From Pleodorina starrii (Eukaryota > Chlorophyta > Chlorophyceae > Chlamydomonadales > Volvocaceae), in assembly GCA_030267565.1 (NCBI GenBank), contig BRXU01000009.1, positions 704,001-768,000 of the forward strand: a stretch of 64,000 nucleotides of DNA. Reading direction: 5' to 3'. Shown piece by piece: positions 34,277-46,725 of this stretch. The notes below the pieces were generated by a model that was given only the letters and a program-made list of their open reading frames with translations, did not search any database and was not told where the DNA came from. The translations under genes were made by a program, and so were the position numbers. The stretch's first letter is position 1. Every line of letters begins with the position of its first letter.

Positions 34277-37200
34277 CTAATCATCACCCTCGCTCAAATA
34301 GTCAGCCTCGTCGCTGTCGCTATCTTCCTCCTCGTCATCCTCCTCGTAACGCGACGCAGCCACCGTCCCCGTCCCGCCCCCGCCGCTCCGCTCCTCCGCC
34401 CTGACCTGCTCCCGCAGCAACCGCGCCTGCTCCCTTGCACTGGCGCCCCGACGCGAGCCCGACACACTCGCTGCCGCCGCTGCCGCGGCGGCCACCGACG
34501 CCACACTGCCCGGATCCGAGGAGCGGCGGGGCCGTGCATGCCGCTTGAACCCTCGCGACTGTTGGCTCACCAGCTCCCGTTCCGCCGAGCGCTGGGATCC
34601 CTCTCCATCGCCACCCCTGACGGCGCCGCCGTCACTGCGGCTGGTGACGGCCGCGCCTCCGCCATCGCTGGCACTCGCCTCCTGTTAGGCCCCGCCGCCA
34701 GTGCTGCCGCCGTCGCCACCGCTGCTGCTGCCCTTCCCTCCTGTTGTCGCGTCGCCGCCAGGCGTGGCAACGTGGCCGCTGCCTACGGCCGCCCCATCCG
34801 CGGCGACGATCTCGGCGCCAATCTCGCTGGGACCCGATGCGGCAGCTGTAGCAGCAGCGCAAGAGTGAGCGCTGCTAGCGGCTGCTGCTGCAGGGCTCTG
34901 GCCACTGGGGCTGATGGGGGAGGACGACTTGGCCGCGGAAAGGGGGGCCGGAACTGAGGCTCTGAGCGGAGAGCAGACCGGAGCAGCAGCGGCGGCGGCG
35001 GCTGGCGTGCGCGACGGCGTGAGGGGCCGCCGCGGCAGCGGCGCCGGCGGCGGCAGCGGCACAGGTGGCGGCCGCCGACGTGCTGGCGATACGGATTTGG
35101 CGCACCTGCGGCGAACCAGAACCAGCGGCCCGCCCCCTAAAGCAAAAGCGTCCGAGCACTTTCGCAAATGCGTCATGTAAGCAGCGTGGATCTCGTCGAT
35201 GCACAGCCGCGCGGACGTCCCCGGGCGACCAGGCTGCCACCGTAGCCGCGGCGCGTGTGATGAAACTCAGCAGCCCTTAATGCGCCATCCCATGCCGCAT
35301 CAGCCCATGTGCGCCCCATGCGCCCCAAGGGCTGATTACCAACACGTATGCCGCACGACACGCCCCCGAAAGCCTCTGACACGCGCCGCGGCCGTATACG
35401 ATAACCCACCGCACGCCCAACACGCTCACCTGGCAGCTGAGGCGGCTGCGAACACCCCCGGGGCAGTCGACGGTGCTGGCGCGCCCCCCGCGGCCTGACC
35501 CTGGCCCTGGCCCTGCCGTTGCTGCTGGTCTGCGGGGCCCCCCAGGCTGCCCTCCGATGCCGGCTTCCCGCCCATCGCCCGGAACTTCCCAGCCAGCTTA
35601 CGCGCCTGGCCTGCAAGGACACGATAAAGAAGAAAAACAAGAAGAAAATGAAGAAGAAGCAGAAGAAGAAGCAGAAGAAGAAGCGTCAGCAACCGAGGCG
35701 GACGGGGCGGCGGCGGCGGCTCGTGCCGCGGTTCCAAAGGCCGAAGACCCCAACGCCCAACCCCAGCGGCGACGCCACTTGAGCCACTACGGGTGGGGTA
35801 AGGAAACACAGAGTAAGGTGGGGACAACGAGTGCAGCGACGCCTTTCACCTACGCACATCCGCCCCGAGCTGCCCCTCCCCTCATACACACACAGACAAG
35901 CCCCGAGCCCCCACGCTCAAACGAGACCCCCCCCCCACCCGCGAACTTGTCCAGGGCTGCGCGGTGGGACGCCCAGGACTTGCGACCCGCCAGCGACAGA
36001 CTGAGGTAGCGCCAGCAGACGGGGCCCGGGTAGTAGGTGTCGTGCTCCAGGGGCAGACCCACGTACACCTGCGGGAGAGAGAGAGGGAGAGGGAGAGAGA
36101 GGGAGAGGCCGCAGCGGGAAGGGGGAGAGGGGATGGAGAGGGAAGTGTGGGACGGGTACTGGTTGCTGCAACCAGCCGCGGCGGGGGAAGGGGGGCAGAG
36201 GGCGCAGGTGGGGCTGGTAGCACCCGGCAGGGCAGGGCAGGGCAGGCGGCGTGAGCAGAAGCGAGGTGGTGGGGCACTGAGCAGGGCGGACCCCCCGGTG
36301 GTCCGGACAGGCTGTCAACTCGCACGCAAGGCTGGGCGCGCCAACGGCACCAGCCCTAGGGATCTGGACCACCCGGATTGCTGTGTGGCAGGATTTCGTC
36401 GACGCACCCGGACGAGCGAGTGCCACCAACGTTCGTACGATTTCTTGTACTCCGAAACCAGATCTGCATGTTGGAGGGGGGGAAAGAGGATTGGAGGGCC
36501 AAAAAGGGGGCCCAGGACGGAAAGCATGCGGTCACCAGGACGCGGCGATGTGGCGATGTCATTTTCAAGAGTCGGGGCGCTGCCGCCAGGATGCAAGCCA
36601 TGAAACAGTCCTGTGCCGGCAATCCAGGCGCCACCGCTGCATGCGTCGGCACCCGTGTCTGAGCCCCGTATCCCAGCCCGCAACCGTGCCGTACCCGCCA
36701 GGCTGTCGTACACCAAGTCCTTATCCATCAGCTCTGGCCGGCGGCTGAGCCCCAGCGCCCCCCACTTGCGGCTGGGGGAGTGAAACACCGCAAGCACGAT
36801 ATGCCTGGGGGTTTGGAGGGTAATTAAAACGGCGGGGGCGGGGTTCGGTAGTCCAGGGGAGGGACGGAGAAAATGGCGGTGGACATGGGAGGCGCGAGGG
36901 GAGCATGGGCGCGGGAGGGGGGGGCGATTCCTTGGGGACGATGCCAACCCTGCCGTACAGGTGAGGTACGGCAGGGTGCCTCACACACACAAACACACAC
37001 CTGCACACATACATGCGCTCTGCCCCATTGCGCGACACAATGGTGGTGGACGGTGGCGGCAGCTGTTAAGAAAAGAGCACGCGTTACGCCAGCTTACGCG
37101 ACCCGACCCGTGGGTCGCGACCCGACCCACCCCACCCCAACCCCCCCGACCCGACCCGTGGGTCGCGGCCCTAAGAACCCTGCTCCGCACCTGTACGTCT

Positions 37201-38611
37201 GCCCCTGCACGGTGCTCTTGAAGGCCAGCGGCAATCGGTCCAGCTCCGTCCAACCGGCTGTCAGCAGCGCTCCCAGGAACACAGCCTGGCGGGGGGCCGA
37301 CCGCCCCCGCGGATGGGGAGGGTGGAACCCGGGCGGGATGGGGGAGAGGGGAGCTGGGGACCACCGGTACATCGATCGGCCGCGATACGATACGTTCGCC
37401 GGGCCGCAGTCAGACTGATTCGAATCGCCCTCGATCTTCGGCCCCATGGCAACGCCCCATGGCAAGTTACGCGAATGCAGCCCTCTTAACTCACTAAAAG
37501 TAAGCACCCCACCTCAACCCCAACCCCACCCCACCTCACCTCGAGACACTTGATGGGCAGCGCCGCCCGCAGCGCCTCCCGTGCGGTTTCCATGATGCGG
37601 GAGAAGGGCCGCGACTTGGAGACGTTGTAGTAGTAGCCCGGCGTGTGGTTGTACTGCAGGGAGTTGATCACGTGCTGCGACAAGGAGCGAGCGAGCGGGC
37701 GAGCAGGAGCGAGCGGCCACTAGTGCTTAGCAGGTGGCCCCACCCTCACCGCCTCCCCCTGACCGCTCTTCTACGGTTTTACATTCAACACGGGTTAGGA
37801 GCCCACCAGCCCCCCGGGTTGTTTCCTTGCCAGGCCTCGATCCGATAGATCAGGGTCTTCTGCAACAATCGCAAACTGTCCGGCAAAGGCAGGGACAGCG
37901 GCTCCTACCAATGCGAATGTCGTCTCGGTTACTTCTCTGGGTTTCTTTAGGGTTTTCGCCCTTCTCCTTAAGACGTTAAGCGCCCCCCACCTGCACCGCT
38001 TGGAGCCGCTGCTGCGGGCCGCCCGGCTTGCCGTCGCCGCCCTTGCCGCCCTCTATGAGGCCGCGCGGCACAACCGGACGAGGCGGCGGCCCCAGGCCCA
38101 GATGCGACAGCTCCGCCTCGCTGCACTCCTTGATCAGGCGTTCCTGGGGATCGCAAGAGCGAGTAGGGATGGATGGATGGATGGATGGATGGATGGATGT
38201 GTGGGTGGTTGAATGGCTAGGGTGTCATTGCCGCATGGGACGCGGGAGTGTGTTAGCGAAGTGTGTTAGCGAGCAGTGTGCTCCGTATGGTTCGTGCAGT
38301 GCGCAGCGTGTTATGGCGTGTGCAGGCGTGCCTGCGCTCGGGGCCTACGCGGGAGGAATGTACGGGAGGGAGTGTACGGTGGCGAGAGTACGGTCCCCAC
38401 AGAAAGCATGCGGGTGCAGGGAGTTGCGGACCTCGACCACGCGGGTTAAGTGATACCGCCCGCGCGTTTGAGTTTTGTAGCCAGCGACGTCAACCGACCA
38501 CGAGCGAGGGGCAACGAGCTCATGACTCACCGCCTCTGGAATTTTTTCGTCAGGTAGGGGAAGGCTGTTCAGAAGTCGCTTCAGCTGTAAGGCTGATGCA
38601 GAAAGATCCAT
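34277..38611 (-). CDS. VASH: Vasohibin-like tubulin tyrosine carboxypeptidase, copy 1, tail truncated by nonsense codon
   Basis: Vasohibins are transglutaminase-like cysteine peptidases that remove the C-terminal Tyr of alpha-tubulin. Exons: 38611-38531, 38143-37991, 37674-37540, 37285-37191, 36804-36695, 36463-36408, 36068-35939, 35610-35430, 35105-34277 (590 codons in the unmutated frame). Family signatures are ERLIKEC, INSLQYNHT, SRPFSRIMETAREALRAALP, LPIKCLE, HIVLAVF, WGALGLSRR and YERWWHSLVRV. The catalytic triad is visible as Cys121, His156 and Ser175; the Cys-to-His spacing of 35 equals that of human VASH1. The core ends near residue 253; an Ala/Ser-rich tail with an acidic C-terminus follows. 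In this copy the codon at 34687-34685 is TAA instead of CAA (Q454 to stop), leaving 453 residues with the core intact. Exon 9 starts at 35105, the acceptor that keeps phase. No SVBP partner gene was seen. Confidence 0.9.
36947..36977. repeat. 12-bp-stem hairpin with GTACGGCA core in vasohibin intron 4
   Basis: ACCCTGCCGTAC at 36947-36958 and its exact reverse complement at 36966-36977 are separated by 7 bases. The same hairpin recurs at 44177-44207 and 51401-51431. Two GACCCGTGGGTC palindromes lie in the same intron at 37105-37116 and 37153-37164. Confidence 0.8.
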
Positions 38612-38950
38612 GGCCCTAGGTCAAGGAGGCCGCCGCTCTATCGTTGGCATTACATTTCAGCTACACATGTCGCCGAAGCAAAACACTGATGGAGTACGCA
38701 TCATTTGACCTTGATAAGGGTCCTTCGAATATGTGCCGCAGTAAGGTGAGGACGCGAAAAACATTCAAGGGTTTCAACGACGGAAAAGCTCCAGCAGCAA
38801 GATCGTGCTTTTAGTCTATTTGATACCACATGGCAAGAAGTCCATGTCTTAAGGAGAGTTGCCAAGCATATAAGCAACCATGTTTGTGATGATGATGATG
38901 ATGATGATGATTTACAAGCTTCAGTGAGCTCGTACGGCTCAAACGAACCC
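38612..38950. other. Upstream region of vasohibin copy 1
   Basis: About 340 bp, less GC-rich than the rest, between the vasohibin start and the fold-back repeat; the likely promoter side of the minus-strand gene. A (GAT)8 tract starts at 38888. Equivalent regions are 45842-46174 and 53058-53390, each with (GAT)6. Confidence 0.45.
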
Positions 38951-39480
38951 GTTCGCTAAGGAAGTGGCTGGTATGTTCGACAAGTTGAAGGCGGACATGA
39001 CGGGAGAGATGGTGATCATCATCGAACAGAAGATTGATCAGAAAATGGAGCAGCTATACCGCCCGGGAAAGCTGCTTGTTCGGGCTCCTCCGGCGATCAT
39101 TGAACAACTGGCCTCGACATTGGACAAAGCGATTCAGGATACCAGCTGCTTTGGCAAGATACACGTCGACGTCATCCCCCGGCTGGATTCCCGCGTGGCG
39201 CCCAGCCTCTGTAGGCTGGATGGTCGGTGCCGCCGCGCGGGAATCCAGCCGGGGGATGACGTCGACGTGTATCTTGCCAAAGCAGCTGGTATCCTGAATC
39301 GCTTTGTCCAATGTCGAGGCCAGTTGTTCAATGATCGCCGGAGGAGCCCGAACAAGCAGCTTTCCCGGGCGGTATAGCTGCTCCATTTTCTGATCAATCT
39401 TCTGTTCGATGATGATCACCATCTCTCCCGTCATGTCCGCCTTCAACTTGTCGAACATACCAGCCACTTCCTTAGCGAAC
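38951..39480. repeat. Fold-back: 245-bp perfect inverted repeat, copy 1
   Basis: Left arm 38951-39195 and right arm 39236-39480 are reverse complements of equal length separated by a 40-bp spacer. Both arms carry the same coding-like sequence (MFDKLKADMTGEMVIIIEQK), read plus in the left arm and minus in the right. The right-arm orientation is continuous with the ORF start beyond copy 3. Confidence 0.92.
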
Positions 39481-39501
39481 AGTACACATTGCTTATCCAT
39501 A

Positions 39502-41270
39502 GGGCCGGTCCGGTGCGCCCGCAGGCATTGCCCCCATTACCCTGCTGCTCCTAGAGAGGCCTCTTGGGTGCTAGCAACGCACTTTGGAGCATCCCTGACA
39601 TGAACTTCGGTGACTATGGGGCGGATGAAGGGACAGCGCCAATCCGGTGAGGCGGAGCCGACGGCGGAACCAGAGCGGGCGGCCAACCCACCTGCGGTCT
39701 CGTCAGCACTGCAGACTACTATTTATTGCCAACCCACCTTTGACGGCCGACAGCACGGTGTTGTGCGCGTCCTCCGGTGTCAGGTGGGTCTCCGCCTCCC
39801 ACGCCGGCAGGACCCAAAAGGTCGTCGCCGCCCGCTGCAGCGCCTCGATCCTGGTCGGCACGCGCACGCGCGCGCAAGGAAAGGCGGAAGACAGCCGCAC
39901 AGCCGTAAGGCCCAGGTTCCAAACGCCCGATCCGATCTGTGGGGCATGGCTGGCCGCACTTGCACGTCTCAGCGCGTGCGCAGCTAGAGGGCAGCTAGAA
40001 ACGCTTGGCTCGGCGTTGGAAATGTAAAGCCGCAGGCGGGGCTTGGTGCCCTACGTGCGACCCAGATTGTGCGACCCAGATCGCCGCATCTTCATAGCCC
40101 CGCACAGCGCACAACCCAGATCGCCGCATCTTCATAGCCCTGCACAGCGCACAGAAGACGACACCCCCGCGCTGGTCGATCCACCCCTATCGTACCTGTT
40201 TGGGTCAGCCAGGATGCGCTTGAGCGAGTCGCTGACCGCGAGGTCGACGTCAATCATGGCCACCAGGGGCGTGCGGATGGCCAGGAGCGCGGCGTTGCGC
40301 AGCGCGTTGATGGGCACCAGGGAGGCCACCGCGCGGTCGGCCGTGATCTCCGTCAGCAGCAGCAGTCGGAGGCTGCAGGCGTCCGGGTTGGTCTCCAGCC
40401 GAGTAAACAGCTCCTGCGCGGGGAATCCCGGTGCGCGAGGAGGGGGGTCAAAGGTGGCGGCAGGAAGAGAGATGCTGACGGGCAAGACCAGTGGCGCGGC
40501 GTCGTGATTTTGTGCTAAAATAGAGTATTTCGTTGCAAAGCGCTGGGTAGCGTAATCTAGTAGGGTGGCAAGTGATGCCTTGCACACGTGTATGGCCGTG
40601 TCTTAGTGCTGTAATCTTTGAGGGTGGGGAGGCGGTGTGGAACCCGTACCCGCCCCAGATTCACCCCTTCGGGTACCTGCAAGGTAGCTTTGTTCTCCTG
40701 AATCAGCAAGATGTTACGGTTGATTAGAAAAGTGCCCTGGGTCTGCACCAGGGGTAAGTAAACCGCCGCCGAAACCGAGCTCCCCGGAAGCATTTGACAC
40801 TGCGCGCCAGTTAGCGGTCAAGTTGTCAGGGTTGTCGATGGCGGCATAACTCGTCCCTGGTTCCAGCCTTACGAGCGACTCCAAGTGGTTCAGCCGGTCC
40901 ATGGTAGCCGTGCTGAAGACCGTCAACGGGAACCTCCAGCTTTTTGCTGATCGCCACACGTGCGAGATGTTGAGGCTGTAATAACAGGGTTGTGTCATCG
41001 CATACTTGCAACGCGTTGAAGAAGAGCTGTGTAACTGCCGTTTAAATACCTTACGGGCCAGCTGGACATGAACGATTTAAATGTTGTTGGCGTCGAATTG
41101 TAGGGAGCATTGAAGCATCTCTGAACCAGCTCAACATCGTTCACTTGGCCTGCTGAGTCAGGTAGTGCAGTAGCAGCTATGAAGCAAGCCAACAGTGCTG
41201 ACGCTAAAGCGCCAAGATGTAGCAAGGGCCTCCGTTTATATTTTACATGGCCAGGGGTGGATTCGGACAT
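39502..41270 (-). pseudogene. GT49 5' fragment, copy 2 (exons 1-5 only)
   Basis: Exons 41270-41050, 40975-40873, 40799-40677, 40413-40196 and 39850-39738 match the complete gene and retain the anchor and DVD motif. Exons 6-9, which hold the rest of the catalytic domain, are missing because the unit ends in intron 5 at 39502. A transcript would run into the fold-back repeat. About 259 of 441 codons remain. Confidence 0.88.
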
Positions 41271-41506
41271 GTCTCGTCACGATGGTAGCGCCTGGTTTAT
41301 GTTTCTGCAATGAATAGCCCACACCATATAAATCCCAGGGCTGCAACACGGGGAGCCATGCACATAATCTCACAAGGCATATGCAGATACACATGGTAAT
41401 TAATATTAGCCAATTCATCGTACGGCGAAAGCCGTTAGCACAGTTAGGACGAAGCCGAGACGATCGCACGTTTGCATGCATATGGTCACATTCTGCATGA
41501 TTTTCG

Positions 41507-44500
41507 CTAATCATCACCCTCGCTCAAATAGTCAGCCTCGTCGCTGTCGCTATCTTCCTCCTCGTCATCCTCCTCGTAACGCGACGCAGCCACCGTCCCC
41601 GTCCCGCCCCCGCCGCTCCGCTCCTCCGCCCTGACCTGCTCCCGCAGCAACCGCGCCTGCTCCCTTGCACTGGCGCCCCGACGCGAGCCCGACACACTCG
41701 CTGCCGCCGCTGCCGCGGCGGCCACCGACGCCACACTGCCCGGATCCGAGGAGCGGCGGGGCCGTGCATGCCGCTTGAACCCTCGCGACTGTTGGCTCAC
41801 CAGCTCCCGTTCCGCCGAGCGCTGGGATCCCTCTCCATCGCCACCCCTGACGGCGCCGCCGTCACTGCGGCTGGTGACGGCCGCGCCTCCGCCATCGCTG
41901 GCACTCGCCTCCTGTTGGGCCCCGCCGCCAGTGCTGCCGCCGTCGCCACCGCTGCTGCTGCCCTTCCCTCCTGTTGTCGCGTCGCCGCCAGGCGTGGCAA
42001 CGTGGCCGCTGCCTATGGCCGCCCCATCCGCGGCGACGATCTCGGCGCCAATCTCGCTGGGACCCGATGCGGCAGCTGTAGCAGCAGCGCAAGAGTGAGC
42101 GCTGCTAGCGGCTGCTGCTGCAGGGCTCTGGCCACTGGGGCTGATGGGGGAGGACGACTTGGCCGCGGAAAGGGGGGCCGGAACTGAGGCTCTGAGCGGA
42201 GAGCAGACCGGAGCAGCAGCGGCGGCGGCGGCTGGCGTGCGCGACGGCGTGAGGGGCCGCCGCGGCAGCGGCGCCGGCGGCGGCAGCGGCACAGGTGGCG
42301 GCCGCCGACGTGCTGGCGATACGGATTTGGCGCACCTGCGGCGAACCAGAACCAGCGGCCCGCCCCCTAAAGCAAAAGCGTCCGAGCACTTTCGCAAATG
42401 CGTCATGTAAGCAGCGTGGATCTCGTCGATGCACAGCCGCGCGGACGTCCCCGGGCGACCAGGCTGCCACCGTAGCCGCGGCGCGTGTGATGAAACTCAG
42501 CAGCCCTTAATGCGCCATCCCATGCCGCATCAGCCCATGTGCGCCCCATGCGCCCCAAGGGCTGATTACCAACACGTATGCCGCACGACACGCCCCCGAA
42601 AGCCTCTGACACGCGCCGCGGCCGTATACGATAACCCGCCGCACGCCCAACACGCTCACCTGGCAGCTGAGGCGGCTGCGAACACCCCCGGGGCAGTCGA
42701 CGGTGCTGGCGCGCCCCCCGCGGCCTGACCCTGGCCCTGGCCCTGCCGTTGCTGCTGGTCTGCGGGGCCCCCCAGGCTGCCCTCCGATGCCGGCTTCCCG
42801 CCCATCGCCCGGAACTTCCCAGCCAGCTTACGCGCCTGGCCTGCAAGGACACGATAAAGAAGAAAAACAAGAAGAAAATGAAGAAGAAGCAGAAGAAGAA
42901 GCAGAAGAAGAAGCGTCAGCAACCGAGGCGGACGGGGCGGCGGCGGCGGCTCGTGCCGCGGTTCCAAAGGCCGAAGACCCCAACGCCCAACCCCAGCGGC
43001 GACGCCACTTGAGCCACTACGGGTGGGGTAAGGAAACACAGAGTAAGGTGGGGACAACGAGTGCAGCGACGCCTTTCACCTACGCACATCCGCCCCGAGC
43101 TGCCCCTCCCCTCATACACACACAGACAAGCCCCGAGCCCCCACGCTCAAACGAGACCCCCCCCCCACCCGCGAACTTGTCCAGGGCTGCGCGGTGGGAC
43201 GCCCAGGACTTGCGACCCGCCAGCGACAGACTGAGGTAGCGCCAGCAGACGGGGCCCGGGTAGTAGGTGTCGTGCTCCAGGGGCAGACCCACGTACACCT
43301 GCGGGAGAGAGAGAGGGAGAGGGAGAGAGAGGGAGAGGCCGCAGCGGGAAGGGGGAGAGGGGATGGAGAGGGAAGTGTGGGACGGGTACTGGTTGCTGCA
43401 ACCAGCCGCGGCGGGGGAAGGGGGGCAGAGGGCGCAGGTGGGGCTGGTAGCACCCGGCAGGGCAGGGCAGGGCAGGCGGCGTGAGCAGAAGCGAGGTGGT
43501 GGGGCACTGAGCAGGGCGGACCCCCCGGTGGTCCGGACAGGCTGTCAACTCGCACGCAAGGCTGGGCGCGCCAACGGCACCAGCCCTAGGGATCTGGACC
43601 ACCCGGATTGCTGTGTGGCAGGATTTCGTCGACGCACCCGGACGAGCGAGTGCCACCAACGTTCGTACGATTTCTTGTACTCCGAAACCAGATCTGCATG
43701 TTGGAGGGGGGGAAAGAGGATTGGAGGGCCAAAAAGGGGGCCCAGGACGGAAAGCATGCGGTCACCAGGACGCGGCGATGTGGCGATGTCATTTTCAAGA
43801 GTCGGGGCGCTGCCGCCAGGATGCAAGCCATGAAACAGTCCTGTGCCGGCAATCCAGGCGCCACCGCTGCATGCGTCGGCACCCGTGTCTGAGCCCCGTA
43901 TCCCAGCCCGCAACCGTGCCGTACCCGCCAGGCTGTCGTACACCAAGTCCTTATCCATCAGCTCTGGCCGGCGGCTGAGCCCCAGCGCCCCCCACTTGCG
44001 GCTGGGGGAGTGAAACACCGCAAGCACGATATGCCTGGGGGTTTGGAGGGTAATTAAAACGGCGGGGGCGGGGTTCGGTAGTCCAGGGGAGGGACGGAGA
44101 AAATGGCGGTGGACATGGGAGGCGCGAGGGGAGCATGGGCGCGGGAGGGGGGGGCGATTCCTTGGGGACGATGCCAACCCTGCCGTACAGGTGAGGTACG
44201 GCAGGGTGCCTCACACACACAAACACACACCTGCACACATACATGCGCTCTGCCCCATTGCGCGACACAATGGTGGTGGACGGTGGCGGCAGCTGTTAAG
44301 AAAAGAGCACGCGTTACGCCAGCTTACGCGACCCGACCCGTGGGTCGCGACCCGACCCACCCCACCCCAACCCCCCCGACCCGACCCGTGGGTCGCGGCC
44401 CTAAGAACCCTGCTCCGCACCTGTACGTCTGCCCCTGCACGGTGCTCTTGAAGGCCAGCGGCAATCGGTCCAGCTCCGTCCAACCGGCTGTCAGCAGCGC

Positions 44501-45841
44501 TCCCAGGAACACAGCCTGGCGGGGGGCCGACCGCCCCCGCGGATGGGGAGGGTGGAACCCGGGCGGGATGGGGGAGAGGGGAGCTGGGGACCACCGGTAC
44601 ATCGATCGGCCGCGATACGATACGTTCGCCGGGCCGCAGTCAGACTGATTCGAATCGCCCTCGATCTTCGGCCCCATGGCAACGCCCCATGGCAAGTTAC
44701 GCGAATGCAGCCCTCTTAACTCACTAAAAGTAAGCACCCCACCTCAACCCCAACCCCACCCCACCTCACCTCGAGACACTTGATGGGCAGCGCCGCCCGC
44801 AGCGCCTCCCGTGCGGTTTCCATGATGCGGGAGAAGGGCCGCGACTTGGAGACGTTGTAGTAGTAGCCCGGCGTGTGGTTGTACTGCAGGGAGTTGATCA
44901 CGTGCTGCGACAAGGAGCGAGCGAGCGGGCGAGCAGGAGCGAGCGGCCACTAGTGCTTAGCAGGTGGCCCCACCCTCACCGCCTCCCCCTGACCGCTCTT
45001 CTACGGTTTTACATTCAACACGGGTTAGGAGCCCACCAGCCCCCCGGGTTGTTTCCTTGCCAGGCCTCGATCCGATAGATCAGGGTCTTCTGCAACAATC
45101 GCAAACTGTCCGGCAAAGGCAGGGACAGCGGCTCCTACCAATGCGAATGTCGTCTCGGTTACTTCTCTGGGTTTCTTTAGGGTTTTCGCCCTTCTCCTTA
45201 AGACGTTAAGCGCCCCCCACCTGCACCGCTTGGAGCCGCTGCTGCGGGCCGCCCGGCTTGCCGTCGCCGCCCTTGCCGCCCTCTATGAGGCCGCGCGGCA
45301 CAACCGGACGAGGCGGCGGCCCCAGGCCCAGATGCGACAGCTCCGCCTCGCTGCACTCCTTGATCAGGCGTTCCTGGGGATCGCAAGAGCGAGTAGGGAT
45401 GGATGGATGGATGGATGGATGGATGGATGTGTGGGTGGTTGAATGGCTAGGGTGTCATTGCCGCATGGGACGCGGGAGTGTGTTAGCGAAGTGTGTTAGC
45501 GAGCAGTGTGCTCCGTATGGTTCGTGCAGTGCGCAGCGTGTTATGGCGTGTGCAGGCGTGCCTGCGCTCGGGGCCTACGCGGGAGGAATGTACGGGAGGG
45601 AGTGTACGGTGGCGAGAGTACGGTCCCCACAGAAAGCATGCGGGTGCAGGGAGTTGCGGACCTCGACCACGCGGGTTAAGTGATACCGCCCGCGCGTTTG
45701 AGTTTTGTAGCCAGCGACGTCAACCGACCACGAGCGAGGGGCAACGAGCTCATGACTCACCGCCTCTGGAATTTTTTCGTCAGGTAGGGGAAGGCTGTTC
45801 AGAAGTCGCTTCAGCTGTAAGGCTGATGCAGAAAGATCCAT
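41507..45841 (-). CDS. VASH: Vasohibin-like tubulin tyrosine carboxypeptidase, copy 2, intact
   Basis: Exons 45841-45761, 45373-45221, 44904-44770, 44515-44421, 44034-43925, 43693-43638, 43298-43169, 42840-42660 and 42335-41507 give 589 residues with no interruption. All splice sites and the Cys121/His156/Ser175 triad match copy 1. The full tail is present and ends in an acidic stretch with DSDSDEADYLSEGDD. The only predicted protein difference from copy 3 is Val421 to Ile (42016). The gene lies only about 240 bp upstream of the GT49 fragment on the same strand. Confidence 0.9.
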
Positions 45842-46174
45842 GGCCCTAGGTCAAGGAGGCCGCCGCTCTATCGTTGGCATTACATTTCAGCTACACATGT
45901 CGCCGAAGCAAAACACTGATGGAGTACGCATCATTTGACCTTGATAAGGGTCCTTCGAATATGTGCCGCAGTAAGGTGAGGACGCGAAAAACATTCAAGG
46001 GTTTCAACGACGGAAAAGCTCCAGCAGCAAGATCGTGCTTTTAGTCTATTTGATACCACATGGCAAGAAGTCCATGTCTTAAGGAGAGTTGCCAAGCATA
46101 TAAGCAACCATGTTTGTGATGATGATGATGATGATTTACAAGCTTCAGTGAGCTCGTACGGCTCAAACGAACCC

Positions 46175-46704
46175 GTTCGCTAAGGAAGTGGCTGGTATGT
46201 TCGACAAGTTGAAGGCGGACATGACGGGAGAGATGGTGATCATCATCGAACAGAAGATTGATCAGAAAATGGAGCAGCTATACCGCCCGGGAAAGCTGCT
46301 TGTTCGGGCTCCTCCGGCGATCATTGAACAACTGGCCTCGACATTGGACAAAGCGATTCAGGATACCAGCTGCTTTGGCAAGATACACGTCGACGTCATC
46401 CCCCGGCTGGATTCCCGCGTGGCGCCCAGCCTCTGTAGGCTGGATGGTCGGTGCCGCCGCGCGGGAATCCAGCCGGGGGATGACGTCGACGTGTATCTTG
46501 CCAAAGCAGCTGGTATCCTGAATCGCTTTGTCCAATGTCGAGGCCAGTTGTTCAATGATCGCCGGAGGAGCCCGAACAAGCAGCTTTCCCGGGCGGTATA
46601 GCTGCTCCATTTTCTGATCAATCTTCTGTTCGATGATGATCACCATCTCTCCCGTCATGTCCGCCTTCAACTTGTCGAACATACCAGCCACTTCCTTAGC
46701 GAAC
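46175..46704. repeat. Fold-back inverted repeat, copy 2
   Basis: Arms 46175-46419 and 46460-46704 with a 40-bp spacer, the same sequence as the first copy. Confidence 0.92.
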
Positions 46705-46725
46705 AGTACACATTGCTTATCCATA

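Larger units (their letters stand above)
32272..39501. repeat. Tandem 7.2-kb unit, copy 1 (7,230 bp)
   Basis: First of three direct tandem copies. It begins GGGCCGGTCC after unique CTGATCGCC and ends TTATCCATA. It carries GT49 exons 5-1, a vasohibin gene and a fold-back repeat. Private differences: A at 34158, A at 34687 (stop codon), A at 35408, and eight instead of six GAT units near 38888. Confidence 0.97.
39502..46725. repeat. Tandem 7.2-kb unit, copy 2 (7,224 bp)
   Basis: Begins with the new junction TTATCCATA|GGGCCGGTCC at 39501/39502. It shares T at 41388, G at 41917, G at 42638 and (GAT)6 with copy 3 against copy 1. Private change: T at 42016. Confidence 0.97.

Noticed and set aside
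35173..35640. 155-codon minus-strand frame that would end vasohibin at 35173
   Set aside because: Exon 8 ends AG|GTGAGC; joining at the 35240-region acceptor gives an early stop, whereas the acceptor at 35105 keeps phase and leads into the long acidic-ended frame. Kept as an alternative to test.
38951..39480. Fold-back as a MITE or terminal-inverted-repeat transposon
   Set aside because: Arms carry internal ORF sequence rather than transposon ends, no target-site duplication was seen, and one arm is contiguous with the original ORF; a rearrangement fits better.
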